Positions 18,001 through 25,313 of a DNA stretch of 64,000 bases are shown here, in pieces; positions within the stretch are counted from its first letter, which is position 1; every line of letters starts with the position of its first letter. Made by a program: the position numbers and the translations under genes. The notes below the pieces were generated by a model. That model made no database searches and was not told the origin of the DNA. It was given only the letters and a program-made list of their open reading frames with translations. The stretch covers positions 1 to 64,000 of the forward strand of contig NZ_JTLD01000021.1 of NCBI RefSeq assembly GCF_000798815.1, given 5' to 3'. Source of the stretch: Alistipes sp. ZOR0009 (GTDB lineage: Bacteria; Bacteroidota; Bacteroidia; Bacteroidales; ZOR0009).

Positions 18001-18723
18001 TCTAAGCCTCGCATATACAGCCTAACCCGTGCTGAAGGCGGTCCGTTGGAAGGATATCCTATAAGGGGACTATTCAGCGTTCGTTTTGATGGTTTAGATA
18101 ACTCGGGGGTTCCTACTTTTATAAACGAGGATGGAGCAAAAGATTACGGAACATACATTCAGAGCGATAAAATTAAGTACTTAAAGTATGAAGGTCCCGT
18201 TGATCCTACTTTTACTGGTGGATTTTCGAACACGGTAAAGTATAAGAGTTGGACGCTAAACCTCTTTATCTCCTACCAATGGGGGAACAAAATCAGGTTA
18301 AACCCTGTGTTTAAGTCGTTCTACTCCGACACCGACGCGCTACCCAAAGAGTTTAAGGATAGATGGGTGTTACCTGGAGACGAGCAGTTAACAAACGTCC
18401 CTGCCATCATGTCTCGGAGGGAGTATTACCGCATTGACGGGACTAACCTTTACCCATATCAAAACTATAACATTAGCGATGCGCGTGTTGCAGACGGTGG
18501 ATTTGTTCGCTTAAAGAATATATCGTTAACTTACGATATCCCACAGTCTTTAATCAAAAAAATTGGATTAAAGAGTTCTACGCTAAAAGTTGCAGCGGTT
18601 AACCCTTGGCTAATTTATGCAGACTCCAAATTGAAGGGGCAAGATCCTGAATTTTTTGGAGCTGGTGGTGTTGCCATGCCTATGCCTAAGCAGCTAACGC
18701 TTACATTAAAACTAGGATTATAA
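15067..18723 (+). CDS. SusC/RagA TonB-dependent transporter with STN signalling domain
   Basis: This 1218-aa outer-membrane transporter has a long leader ending near residue 43 (QSFAQ), an STN (secretin/TonB N-terminal) signalling domain at about 45-120 that would touch FecR, and a carboxypeptidase-regulatory-like beta domain at about 137-210 (IKGKVSDATGASLPGSTVRV). A TonB-box-like DEVIVTGYQ and a plug follow, with the SusC signature LYGARAMNGVIVVTTKKG, then a C-terminal barrel ending in LTLKLGL. It forms the energy-driven import channel capped by the SusD protein encoded 12 bases downstream. The STN domain matches a sigma/anti-sigma controlled locus. The substrate is unknown. Confidence 0.96.
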   Translation: MKKLWHLGIPTKYLECGKAFRTQCFIFLLFGSLLCFSTQSFAQKTRLTINLTNVSLEQVFDQIRSQSQFDFFYSNDDLDASRKVSVKVSNGSLDDVLKQALGSSYTYKIVDKKILIEAVKTKKAAPARTDQPSRKIKGKVSDATGASLPGSTVRVVGLSKGVSTNPNGEFEIDVPGGYKQLEISFIGFMPQIVELDKSSNIAVTLKESNQKIDEVIVTGYQKVDRKLFTGSASRVNADDAKIEGVSDIGKMLEGRAAGVSVQSVSGTFGAAPKIRVRGNVSIYGDSKPLWVVDGVVLEDVVSVSPDELSSGDAITLISSAVSGLNPDDIDNFQILKDASATALYGARAMNGVIVVTTKKGHKGKTSVSYNGNFTTQFKPTYDTYNIMNSKDQMSVYRELERKGWLNHSNISRSNDGGVFAKMYDLINFYDPATGFGLENTPEARAKFLQKYEMANTNWFDLLFKNSFVQEHSISMSSGTDKSQFYVSTSIYNDNGWTIADKVKRYTGNFKGTFNLTPKITASLSTSGSYRDQKAPGTLKRVQNVVEGTYERDFDINPYSYALNTSRTLRPYDDNGNLEFFRKNLAPFNILRELERNTLDIKMLDLKMQADLSYKITDWLSYDFVGSMRWVQSSREHSIKEGSNLAEAYRSAGSAVTRDANPLLYRDPDYPEAEKVVVLPTGGFYNRDENNLTNFYIRNVFNINKTFKEKHAMNILLGQEIRYADRQSLFFNGYGYQFDKGGVPFVDYRFIKKMIEGGFNYYGMGWEYDRFTAFFSNAGYSYNNRYTVNGTLRVDGSNQLGRSRSSRWLPTWNISGLWNVHNEQFASKFSKISRLSLRAGYSMNANMGPARNSTLILRNATTDRPYTNEKESSIYIDDLENSELTWEKQHEITAGIDLGLFNNRLSITAETYQRKGFDLLGYLDVSGIGGSSSKFANYANSVSKGYDFSINGRIYETDGFSWTSNIQLAYNTTKITNLRSKPRIYSLTRAEGGPLEGYPIRGLFSVRFDGLDNSGVPTFINEDGAKDYGTYIQSDKIKYLKYEGPVDPTFTGGFSNTVKYKSWTLNLFISYQWGNKIRLNPVFKSFYSDTDALPKEFKDRWVLPGDEQLTNVPAIMSRREYYRIDGTNLYPYQNYNISDARVADGGFVRLKNISLTYDIPQSLIKKIGLKSSTLKVAAVNPWLIYADSKLKGQDPEFFGAGGVAMPMPKQLTLTLKLGL

Positions 18724-18735
18724 TCAACTCAATAC

Positions 18736-20184
18736 ATGAAAAGATTAACTCTATATATTGCTGTATTCATGGGCATGCTTACAAGTGTAGCCTGCAACGA
18801 ATACCTAGATAAAGTTCCGGATAACAGAACAGAACTCGATAGCAAAGAAAAAATAGCAGAGCTTCTTGTAAACGCCTACCCAAAAGCAAACTACTTCAGC
18901 TTTTGCGAAGCAATGACAGATAACGTTGGAGACAAGGGATCGGGTGTAACTGCAAAACCTCTGAATACAGAGCCTTACTTTTGGAAGGACTTTTCCATTG
19001 ACGGAACAGACACACCTGCTAGCTACTGGGACGACTGCTATAATGCAATTGCACATGCTAATGTTGCTCTCGAAGCGATTGACAAGTTGGGTAATGGAAA
19101 TGAGTATGCTGCACAACGGGGCGAAGCGTTAGTTTGTAGAGCTTACGCTCATTTTATGCTGGTTACTCTTTTTGCCAAAACCTACGATGCCAGTACAGCC
19201 GCATCCGATTTGGGAATTCCATATGTTACGGAGCCAGAGAAGGTGGTTATTAAGAGCTACAAGCGCGAAACTGTTGCAAAGGTATATGAGCTTATAGAAA
19301 AAGATTTGACAGAGGGTATGGCTCTCATCTCGGACGAATTCTATAAAATTCCAAAGTACCATTTTACCAAAGCAGCCGCAGCTGGATTTGCATCTCGTTT
19401 TTACCTCTTCAAAAAGGATTACGAAAAGGTCATAAAGTATGCCGATATGGCTATTGGAGTAAACCTTGCCAGCAAGCTACGCAACTGGAATGTTTACGTA
19501 ACCAAAAGTTACTACGATCTTCTTAAAACCTATACGTTATCTTCCGAGAGCGCTATTCTGTTGCTTCAGGAAACCATAAGTGTATGGGGGAGGGAAGTTC
19601 AGAGGTATCGTTACTCCCTTTCTTCTCAAAAAGTCGATGAGTTTTTTGTTCAAAAGAATGTGACTGGAGTAAAATGGATATACCCTATTTACGGTGACGA
19701 AAAAACTTCAGGGATTCCAAAATTTGAGGAATACTTCAAGAAGTTAAGTGTAGATGCCAATACAGGCTATCCAATGAATATGATTCCGCTACTTACCTGC
19801 GAGGAGGTTCTGTTTAATAAGTTGGAGGCAATGGTGATGTCAGGTCAACCTGCTAGTAATATTCTACCTCTTATTAATACGTTTGTTATTAGTCGTGTAG
19901 CAACCAAAGATGCTGCCGCCGCTAACCTTACGCTTGATAAAATTGCTCAGTTTTATAAAAAGCCAACGGAGAAAGAAAACCTACTTGCCTGCATTCTCAA
20001 CTTAAAGCAGGTTGATTTTATCCACGAAGGTATGCGCTGGTTCGATATTCTTCGCCACAAGATCGAAGTTACCCATAAGGCAGAAAGTGGCGAAGTTGTA
20101 ACGCTAAAGGCCAACGATTTAAGGCGAGCCATTCAAATCCCGCAAAAGGCGATAAACAACGGCATTACTCCAAATCCAAGGTAA
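18736..20184 (+). CDS. SusD/RagB-family surface lipoprotein
   Basis: This 482-aa lipoprotein has its lipobox Cys at C20 (TSVAC). It contains the helical repeat region typical of SusD, with GEALVCRAYAHFMLVTLFAK around residue 135, and the C-terminal signature DFIHEGMRWFDILRHK. SusD proteins bind substrate at the cell surface and close over the SusC channel. The start 12 bases after the SusC stop indicates translational coupling. The binding specificity cannot be inferred. Confidence 0.95.
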   Translation: MKRLTLYIAVFMGMLTSVACNEYLDKVPDNRTELDSKEKIAELLVNAYPKANYFSFCEAMTDNVGDKGSGVTAKPLNTEPYFWKDFSIDGTDTPASYWDDCYNAIAHANVALEAIDKLGNGNEYAAQRGEALVCRAYAHFMLVTLFAKTYDASTAASDLGIPYVTEPEKVVIKSYKRETVAKVYELIEKDLTEGMALISDEFYKIPKYHFTKAAAAGFASRFYLFKKDYEKVIKYADMAIGVNLASKLRNWNVYVTKSYYDLLKTYTLSSESAILLLQETISVWGREVQRYRYSLSSQKVDEFFVQKNVTGVKWIYPIYGDEKTSGIPKFEEYFKKLSVDANTGYPMNMIPLLTCEEVLFNKLEAMVMSGQPASNILPLINTFVISRVATKDAAAANLTLDKIAQFYKKPTEKENLLACILNLKQVDFIHEGMRWFDILRHKIEVTHKAESGEVVTLKANDLRRAIQIPQKAINNGITPNPR

Positions 20185-20197
20185 ATACAAGAACTTT

Positions 20198-21079
20198 ATG
20201 AAAACTTACAGCAAATCAATTATACTAATTCTCTTTGCTATTGCAACCCTTTGTGCCTGCAGTAAGGAGGAAGATTTAGGGAAGTCGAACATTGACGTAG
20301 AAACCCCCAACCGACAAGGAACCGACAAGTGGATTTACGATAACTTTGTAACGCCACTAAACCTTGAAGTAAAGTATCGATGGGACGATAGCGAAGTTGA
20401 GATCGACAAGAAGCTTGTGCCCGCCGAAGAATCTCAGGTTATCCCCTTCTTGGAGGTTGTAAAAAAGGTTTGGATAGAACCTTACACTGATAAGACCGTA
20501 GTTCCAGACGAAACCTTTTTGAAAAGGTTAAGCCCCAAGCAAATTGTCCTTGTAGGTAGCTTGAACTACAATTCAGATGGAACAATAACCCTTGGAACTG
20601 CCGAAGGAGGCCGAAAGATTGTTTTGTATGAAGTTAACGGCTTTAGCAAAACTAATAAGGAGCAGGTGCTACGCATGCTTCATACCATGCAGCACGAGTT
20701 TGGGCACATCCTTCATCAGAATAAGCTTTATCCAGCCGAGTTTAAGAAGATAACTCCTGCCTATACCAAGACCTGGAATAACTATGATTTGGAAACCTGT
20801 AATAAGGAGGGCTTCATAACCCAATATGCCCGTTCGTCTCCCGACGAAGACTTTGTGGAGATGATTGCTGCTATGCTTACCATGAGCAAGACGGAATTCG
20901 ACAATATGGTTAAGGCCATAAAGTGGGCTGATGGTAGAAATAAGATTAGGGAAAAGGAGCAGTTTGTGGTAGCCTACTACCGTGATAAGTATGGCATAGA
21001 CATCTACGCGTTACAGCAGCGAATTGCTGATGCAATGGCTTCGCTCAACGCACCGGTTACTCCTCCTGCTGGGAAGTAA
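20198..21079 (+). CDS. Zinc metallohydrolase lipoprotein of an import locus
   Basis: This 293-aa lipoprotein has its lipobox Cys at C21. It carries the zincin motif H166EFGH170 with a likely third ligand E221 (PDEDFVEMIA). It fits the TIGR04549 type, described as a substrate-import-associated zinc metallohydrolase lipoprotein found beside SusC/SusD pairs. It lies 13 bases after the SusD gene. It probably trims a peptide or protein substrate at the cell surface before uptake. It is the only enzyme-like protein in the locus. Confidence 0.9.
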   Translation: MKTYSKSIILILFAIATLCACSKEEDLGKSNIDVETPNRQGTDKWIYDNFVTPLNLEVKYRWDDSEVEIDKKLVPAEESQVIPFLEVVKKVWIEPYTDKTVVPDETFLKRLSPKQIVLVGSLNYNSDGTITLGTAEGGRKIVLYEVNGFSKTNKEQVLRMLHTMQHEFGHILHQNKLYPAEFKKITPAYTKTWNNYDLETCNKEGFITQYARSSPDEDFVEMIAAMLTMSKTEFDNMVKAIKWADGRNKIREKEQFVVAYYRDKYGIDIYALQQRIADAMASLNAPVTPPAGK

Positions 21080-21118
21080 TCTCAGCTGCACATGTTTTCT
21101 AAAACAAATTAAAACACA

Positions 21119-22435
21119 ATGAACAAGCTATATATCGCGATTGTGGCAATGTCCATTTTACTCTGTGGATGCCAAAAAGAAGACTCGCCGATTTTTAGTA
21201 AAAGCGCCGATGAGCGAATTAATGAAAAGCTCAGTGAATATCAAAAGCTGCTAGTGAGCGCGAAGTATGGATGGAAAACCGCCTACTTTCCCAAAGACCT
21301 AAAAACTGGTGGCTGGTCGTACATCTTTAAGTTTAAGGAAGACGGATCGGTTACCATGATGGGCGATTTCAATAAGACAACTGCAACAACCGAGCAGCCC
21401 TCAAAGTATCGCGTTTGTCAAATCCACAAGCCAAGCTTGATATTTGACACCTACAGCATGCTGCATATTCTGGCAGATCCAGAACAGAGTAATCCTCCTG
21501 GTCCAAGCTTACAGGGTGACTTCGAATTTGAATTCTTAGCCTATAAGAACGATACGCTATCGCTTGTAGGAATACACGATAAGACCATTCTTAAAATGGT
21601 GATGGCTACCGATAAGGATATCTCGCTCGAAAAGAACGTAGCACGTCGTGCGCAGGCAAAGGCTTTTTTCTCCGACCTCCCTACCCGTCCTTATTTTAAG
21701 GGCGTAAGCATAGGCAGTAGTAGCATAGACATCAGCTATGTGGATAAAAGTAAAAAGGTGATTATTCGCTACTCTAAGAACAACACCGTTTACACATTAA
21801 CCAGAGCCGTTGCTTTCAACGAGCAGGGAATGGTGCTCTCTTCTCCTGTAACGCTACCCAACGTATCTAAACCTGTTAGCACCATTGCTTTTTCGGGTGA
21901 TTCGCCTACCGAACTTAGCCTGTTGTGGAATAACGAAGGTACGCCATGTATGGTGCAGCATATGGATTATCCCGTAGTCCCTTATATTAAAGAGCTAAAT
22001 ACCATAACGCAGCTAGAGTACTTCAACATCATGAGGGTGTCGCCATCTTTAAAAGATGCATTAGATCAGGCCGAAACAATTCCTAATTTAAAAGACCTGC
22101 AGCTAATGTTTGATGCTTTTGTAAAGGAAGGGGCGCCTAGAGAAAGCGCTTTGCTTGCTTACTGTCCAGAAGCTACCAAGAAGAATTGGTTTCAGTATAA
22201 CCTACAATGGACTTATGGCGATGATGGCGTATTAAAAGGTAAGTATGTTGGGGCTGTGTCTGGGTTAGAGCACGAAAGCAAGGTTAAGCCTTTAATCAAC
22301 CAGCTTTGTAATGGAGATGGATATACCGTAGCAGATATCAGCATTCAAAGCTTTGATAAAAGCTCGTTGGTAACGGCAACGTTAATATCTCGAGCTAATA
22401 GCCAAGATCGGATTTTTATTTACACGTTTTTATAG
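21119..22435 (+). CDS. DUF4302-like lipoprotein
   Basis: This 438-aa lipoprotein has lipid attachment at C18 (LLCGCQK). The N-terminal third (SADERINEKLSEYQKLLVSA, KYGWKTAYFP, YIFKFKEDGSVTM) matches the look of DUF4302 proteins, which occur in SusC/SusD loci of Bacteroidota. The function of that family is not established. Being lipidated and in this operon, it is probably a surface component of the substrate-capture complex. It starts 39 bases after the metallohydrolase gene. Confidence 0.85.
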   Translation: MNKLYIAIVAMSILLCGCQKEDSPIFSKSADERINEKLSEYQKLLVSAKYGWKTAYFPKDLKTGGWSYIFKFKEDGSVTMMGDFNKTTATTEQPSKYRVCQIHKPSLIFDTYSMLHILADPEQSNPPGPSLQGDFEFEFLAYKNDTLSLVGIHDKTILKMVMATDKDISLEKNVARRAQAKAFFSDLPTRPYFKGVSIGSSSIDISYVDKSKKVIIRYSKNNTVYTLTRAVAFNEQGMVLSSPVTLPNVSKPVSTIAFSGDSPTELSLLWNNEGTPCMVQHMDYPVVPYIKELNTITQLEYFNIMRVSPSLKDALDQAETIPNLKDLQLMFDAFVKEGAPRESALLAYCPEATKKNWFQYNLQWTYGDDGVLKGKYVGAVSGLEHESKVKPLINQLCNGDGYTVADISIQSFDKSSLVTATLISRANSQDRIFIYTFL

Positions 22436-22468
22436 CAAACTCACGTATTAACTACAAACAAATTTATT

Positions 22469-23914
22469 ATGAGAATTAAATTACTACTAATGAGCTTTGC
22501 GCTTTTAATCTTGGCCTCCTGCTCGAAGGACGAGGTGAAAAGTGCTGAAAAGAGCATTCTTGATTTTTCTTTTTCGTTAAACGGAAAAACAATTAAAGGT
22601 GCTATTGATAACGCTAAAATGGCTGTTTCGCTAACCGTGCCTTACGGAACGGACGTTACAGCAATTGCGCCTGCTGTGGTAACATCACCGCTATCTACCG
22701 TGCTTCCTGCAAGTGGTGCTGCGCAAGATTTTACAAAGCCTGTAACCTATACTGTAACGGCCGAGGATGGATCTAAGCAGGCCTACACAGTTACCATTAC
22801 CGTCGATAAAAATACGGAGTGTCTTATTAAGGAGTTTAAGTTTACGCAGTTTTCTCCTAATGTGGTTGCCGTAATCGATCAGAACACCAAAACAATTTCT
22901 GCAAAAGTTCCTTTTGGTACAGATCTTACTGCTCTTACTCCATTTATTCAGATTTCTAGTGATGCTACCATTTCTCCAGAGGCCAACAAGCCAACCAACT
23001 TTACTTCGCCTGTAGAGTACACGGTTACCTCTCAAAATGGAGAAACAAGCAAGTATACCGTTACGGTAGTTACTGACGAAGATCCTTCTGTTCTACGAAT
23101 TATTACACTTAACAAGACATCGTTTATCGTTGGTCTTGGAGATATCGTAATTACTGGTCGTAACCTAAAAAAGGAGGGAACTACTTCGTATGTTCTTTTT
23201 GGTACTACCAAGGTGAAAGGCGTAGTAAACGAAGCGGGTACCGAGATTACAGCAGGAATTCCAACTACGCTAACTCCTGGAAAGGTTATGGTAAAGGTTC
23301 AGGTTGGGATAAACAACAACTCTAACGAAATGGAGGTAACCATCATGGAGAACACTTTCCCCAAGCCTACAATATCTAGCGTTACGCCAAGTGAAGTTGT
23401 GTCTGGAGATATTATCGAGATTACTGGCTCAAACTTTATGAAATCAGGTAATACCGTACGGTTGGCAACATCTGGCTATCCTGCTCTTAACTATGTACTA
23501 ACACCTGTAGAGGAGAGCGAAACACGCTTACGTTTTAGCACAGCAGGTATAAGTAAGCCTGCAAGCTTCGACTTATACGTAAAATCGAACGGAAAGGAAG
23601 AAAAGTATACAGCAAAGGTAAAGCTTACCTTAAAACCTGCTGTAATTGCAAGCGTATCGCCTCTAAAAGTAAAGGCTGGAGAAACGATCACCATCACTGG
23701 CGAAAACTTTAACAAGGAGACGTTGAGCATGGTGCTTATAGATAACGGCGCGCATGCTATTACCTATGTTGATGACAAGCATGTTACCATTAAGGCTAGT
23801 ACCGATTTAAAGCCAGGTAAATATCTTTTAGAGATTAAGATAGGAGCAACAGCACCATCAGGCGGTCCTACCTTCAAGGTTATCTATTCTACCCAGGTAG
23901 AAATAATAGCCTAA
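22469..23914 (+). CDS. Lipoprotein with DUF5018-like repeats and IPT/TIG domains
   Basis: This 481-aa lipoprotein has lipid attachment at C18. Residues about 28-115 and 117-203 form two homologous modules: each has a VPYGTDVTAIAP or VPFGTDLTALTP segment and ends in a strand of the form YTVTAEDGSKQAYTVTITV. This resembles DUF5018. Residues about 205-480 form three immunoglobulin-like IPT/TIG domains, recognisable from ITGRNLKKEG, ITGSNFMKSG and ITGENFNKET. Such stacked domains usually form an extended stalk or a binding face at the cell surface. It is the last gene of the import locus and a terminator follows at 24000. Confidence 0.88.
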   Translation: MRIKLLLMSFALLILASCSKDEVKSAEKSILDFSFSLNGKTIKGAIDNAKMAVSLTVPYGTDVTAIAPAVVTSPLSTVLPASGAAQDFTKPVTYTVTAEDGSKQAYTVTITVDKNTECLIKEFKFTQFSPNVVAVIDQNTKTISAKVPFGTDLTALTPFIQISSDATISPEANKPTNFTSPVEYTVTSQNGETSKYTVTVVTDEDPSVLRIITLNKTSFIVGLGDIVITGRNLKKEGTTSYVLFGTTKVKGVVNEAGTEITAGIPTTLTPGKVMVKVQVGINNNSNEMEVTIMENTFPKPTISSVTPSEVVSGDIIEITGSNFMKSGNTVRLATSGYPALNYVLTPVEESETRLRFSTAGISKPASFDLYVKSNGKEEKYTAKVKLTLKPAVIASVSPLKVKAGETITITGENFNKETLSMVLIDNGAHAITYVDDKHVTIKASTDLKPGKYLLEIKIGATAPSGGPTFKVIYSTQVEIIA

Positions 23915-23999
23915 GGGTATTATTTAACGAGTTCATCCCTGTTTAGCATATTGTTATATCTATAATTAAAAGTCTTCTTAAACATATACCAAAAGAAAC

Positions 24000-24030
24000 G
24001 AGGTTGTCTATTTTTAGGCAACCTCTTTCT
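24000..24030 (+). terminator. Terminator of the import locus
   Basis: A 10-bp stem GAGGTTGTCT / AGGCAACCTC (one G-U pair) closes on ATTTTT and is followed by TTTCTTTATT. It lies about 85 bases after the last lipoprotein gene. Confidence 0.8.
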
Positions 24031-24451
24031 TTATTAGAGCCTGTATCTGAACGAATGCTGCCACCTGCGTTATATCTTATTTGTTGCTTACGGCCTTTGC
24101 TAAGGCCTACAATTAGAGGAATCGTTCTTGTTTTTGAATGTATATATATGATTTTATTTGGATTTTACACATTGAAATGTGGCGTATTTATTTTAGAATT
24201 ATTGTGAATTATCTTTCCTGTTAATAATCAAATCTACATCTAAAATACGGCTGGTTCCGTTCGTTTTAAAGGTCTGATATGGTGCTTTAAATTAACATAT
24301 GTTTAATAAAGCGCCCTTGTTCTGTGGCGATTGACCGTCTGTGGAATTTTTGCCTTGTTTTTTGGGAGTAAATTTGCTAAATATCAGAAAAAGTGAATTG
24401 TATGTATTAGTATATGTTAACATATGTCTTTTTATTGACCTTGAGATGGTT

Positions 24452-24766
24452 CATTCTTTATAGGTTTTGTTCCATTTGATATAAAGGATGAAGCATTCTT
24501 TACAGGTTTTGTTCCATCCTTTATAAAGAATGCTCCATTCTTTACAGGTTTTGTCGCATTTTTTGGATGTTTTACTCTATTTTGCTAATGTGCATACCTG
24601 TTTTTGGGCTATTTTGGAGCATTTGGTATAAGAAATGCTTCATCCTTTACACCGAATGCTCCATCCTAGATCTAGGATGAAGCATCTAGTATATAATTTA
24701 CTTCATAATTTATACGATTTGTAGTATAGTATACATGTTTTTTTACATCTACGTTCTTGTTTCGGG
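24452..24766. repeat. Degenerate 21-bp-period direct-repeat array, about 15 units
   Basis: CAT recurs in exact 21-base register at 24452, 24473, 24494, 24515, 24536, 24557, 24620, 24641, 24662, 24683, 24704 and 24746. The units at 24578, 24599 and 24725 are in register but diverged. Many units continue CATTCTTTACAGGTTTTG or CATCCTTTA and end in GCTC, GAAG or GTTC. Units 1, 3 and 5 are nearly identical, giving a secondary 42-bp period. A 21-base period equals two DNA turns, so the CAT sites all face one side of the helix. There are no constant-length unique spacers, so it is not a CRISPR. Confidence 0.8.
24662..24679. repeat. Perfect 18-bp palindrome inside the array
   Basis: CATCCTAGATCTAGGATG is its own reverse complement. 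It starts exactly at one of the 21-bp register points, so the following unit begins in inverted sense. It could be a dimeric protein-binding site. Confidence 0.75.
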
Positions 24767-25313
24767 CGATGGAGTTACAAACCGTAATAATTAGGGCAAA
24801 CTCTGCAACGTTTTTGGTAAAAAAAAATCAATAAACGGTAAATTTATTTATAATATATGGCGATATTTTGTTTAAATATTTATTTTAAAATAAACTGAAG
24901 TAGGTTTAATTAAATGTTTGCTAATATTTAGTTGAGAATAACGCAGTCTGAAAGGCCCTTTGCCCGTTAAGCGTTGCCTTGCTAAGCTTTCGGAAATGCG
25001 CTTATTGCGGCTGCCGTATAGGATAAGTTTTTAAAACGTAAGCCGATAGCTAGGATTTCTATTTAACAGGTAGAGGAATGTTTGAAGCCGATGTAACGAG
25101 AGGCAAATCTGCCGTTGTAAGGTTGTGGTCGTAGGTTATAAGCTACCTGACGATATGCGCTATTTTAGTGGGTGTTGTGCTGCATTTTATATGTAGTTGC
25201 TTACAGTTGTTTGCACATCGTTCTTAGGTTGTTTTATAGAAGAAGAGCTAATGTTTGGGATTGTTTGGTATATTTATGCTGCTACTCATGTTGTCAAATA
25301 TAACCGAACATTT

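Larger units (their letters stand above)
23915..25313. other. 1.4-kb non-coding region with a periodic repeat array
   Basis: This stretch has no credible gene. It contains the terminator at 24000-24030, two copies of the 11-mer TTAACATATGT (24291-24301 and 24417-24427), a 14-bp palindrome at 24412-24425, the 21-bp-period array at 24452-24766 with an 18-bp palindrome at 24662-24679, and a match to the left-edge repeat at 24796-24815. From about 24950 to 25200 GC content rises, but no protein or RNA is recognisable. It is unusually large for a window whose other gaps are mostly under 450 bases. Confidence 0.7.

Noticed and set aside
24004-24207. 67-codon plus-strand frame after the import locus
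   Set aside because: It begins inside the terminator hairpin and has no recognisable domain.
24452-24766. Possible CRISPR array
   Set aside because: The repeat unit fills the whole 21-base period and drifts gradually. There are no identical repeats separated by unique spacers, and no cas genes are present.
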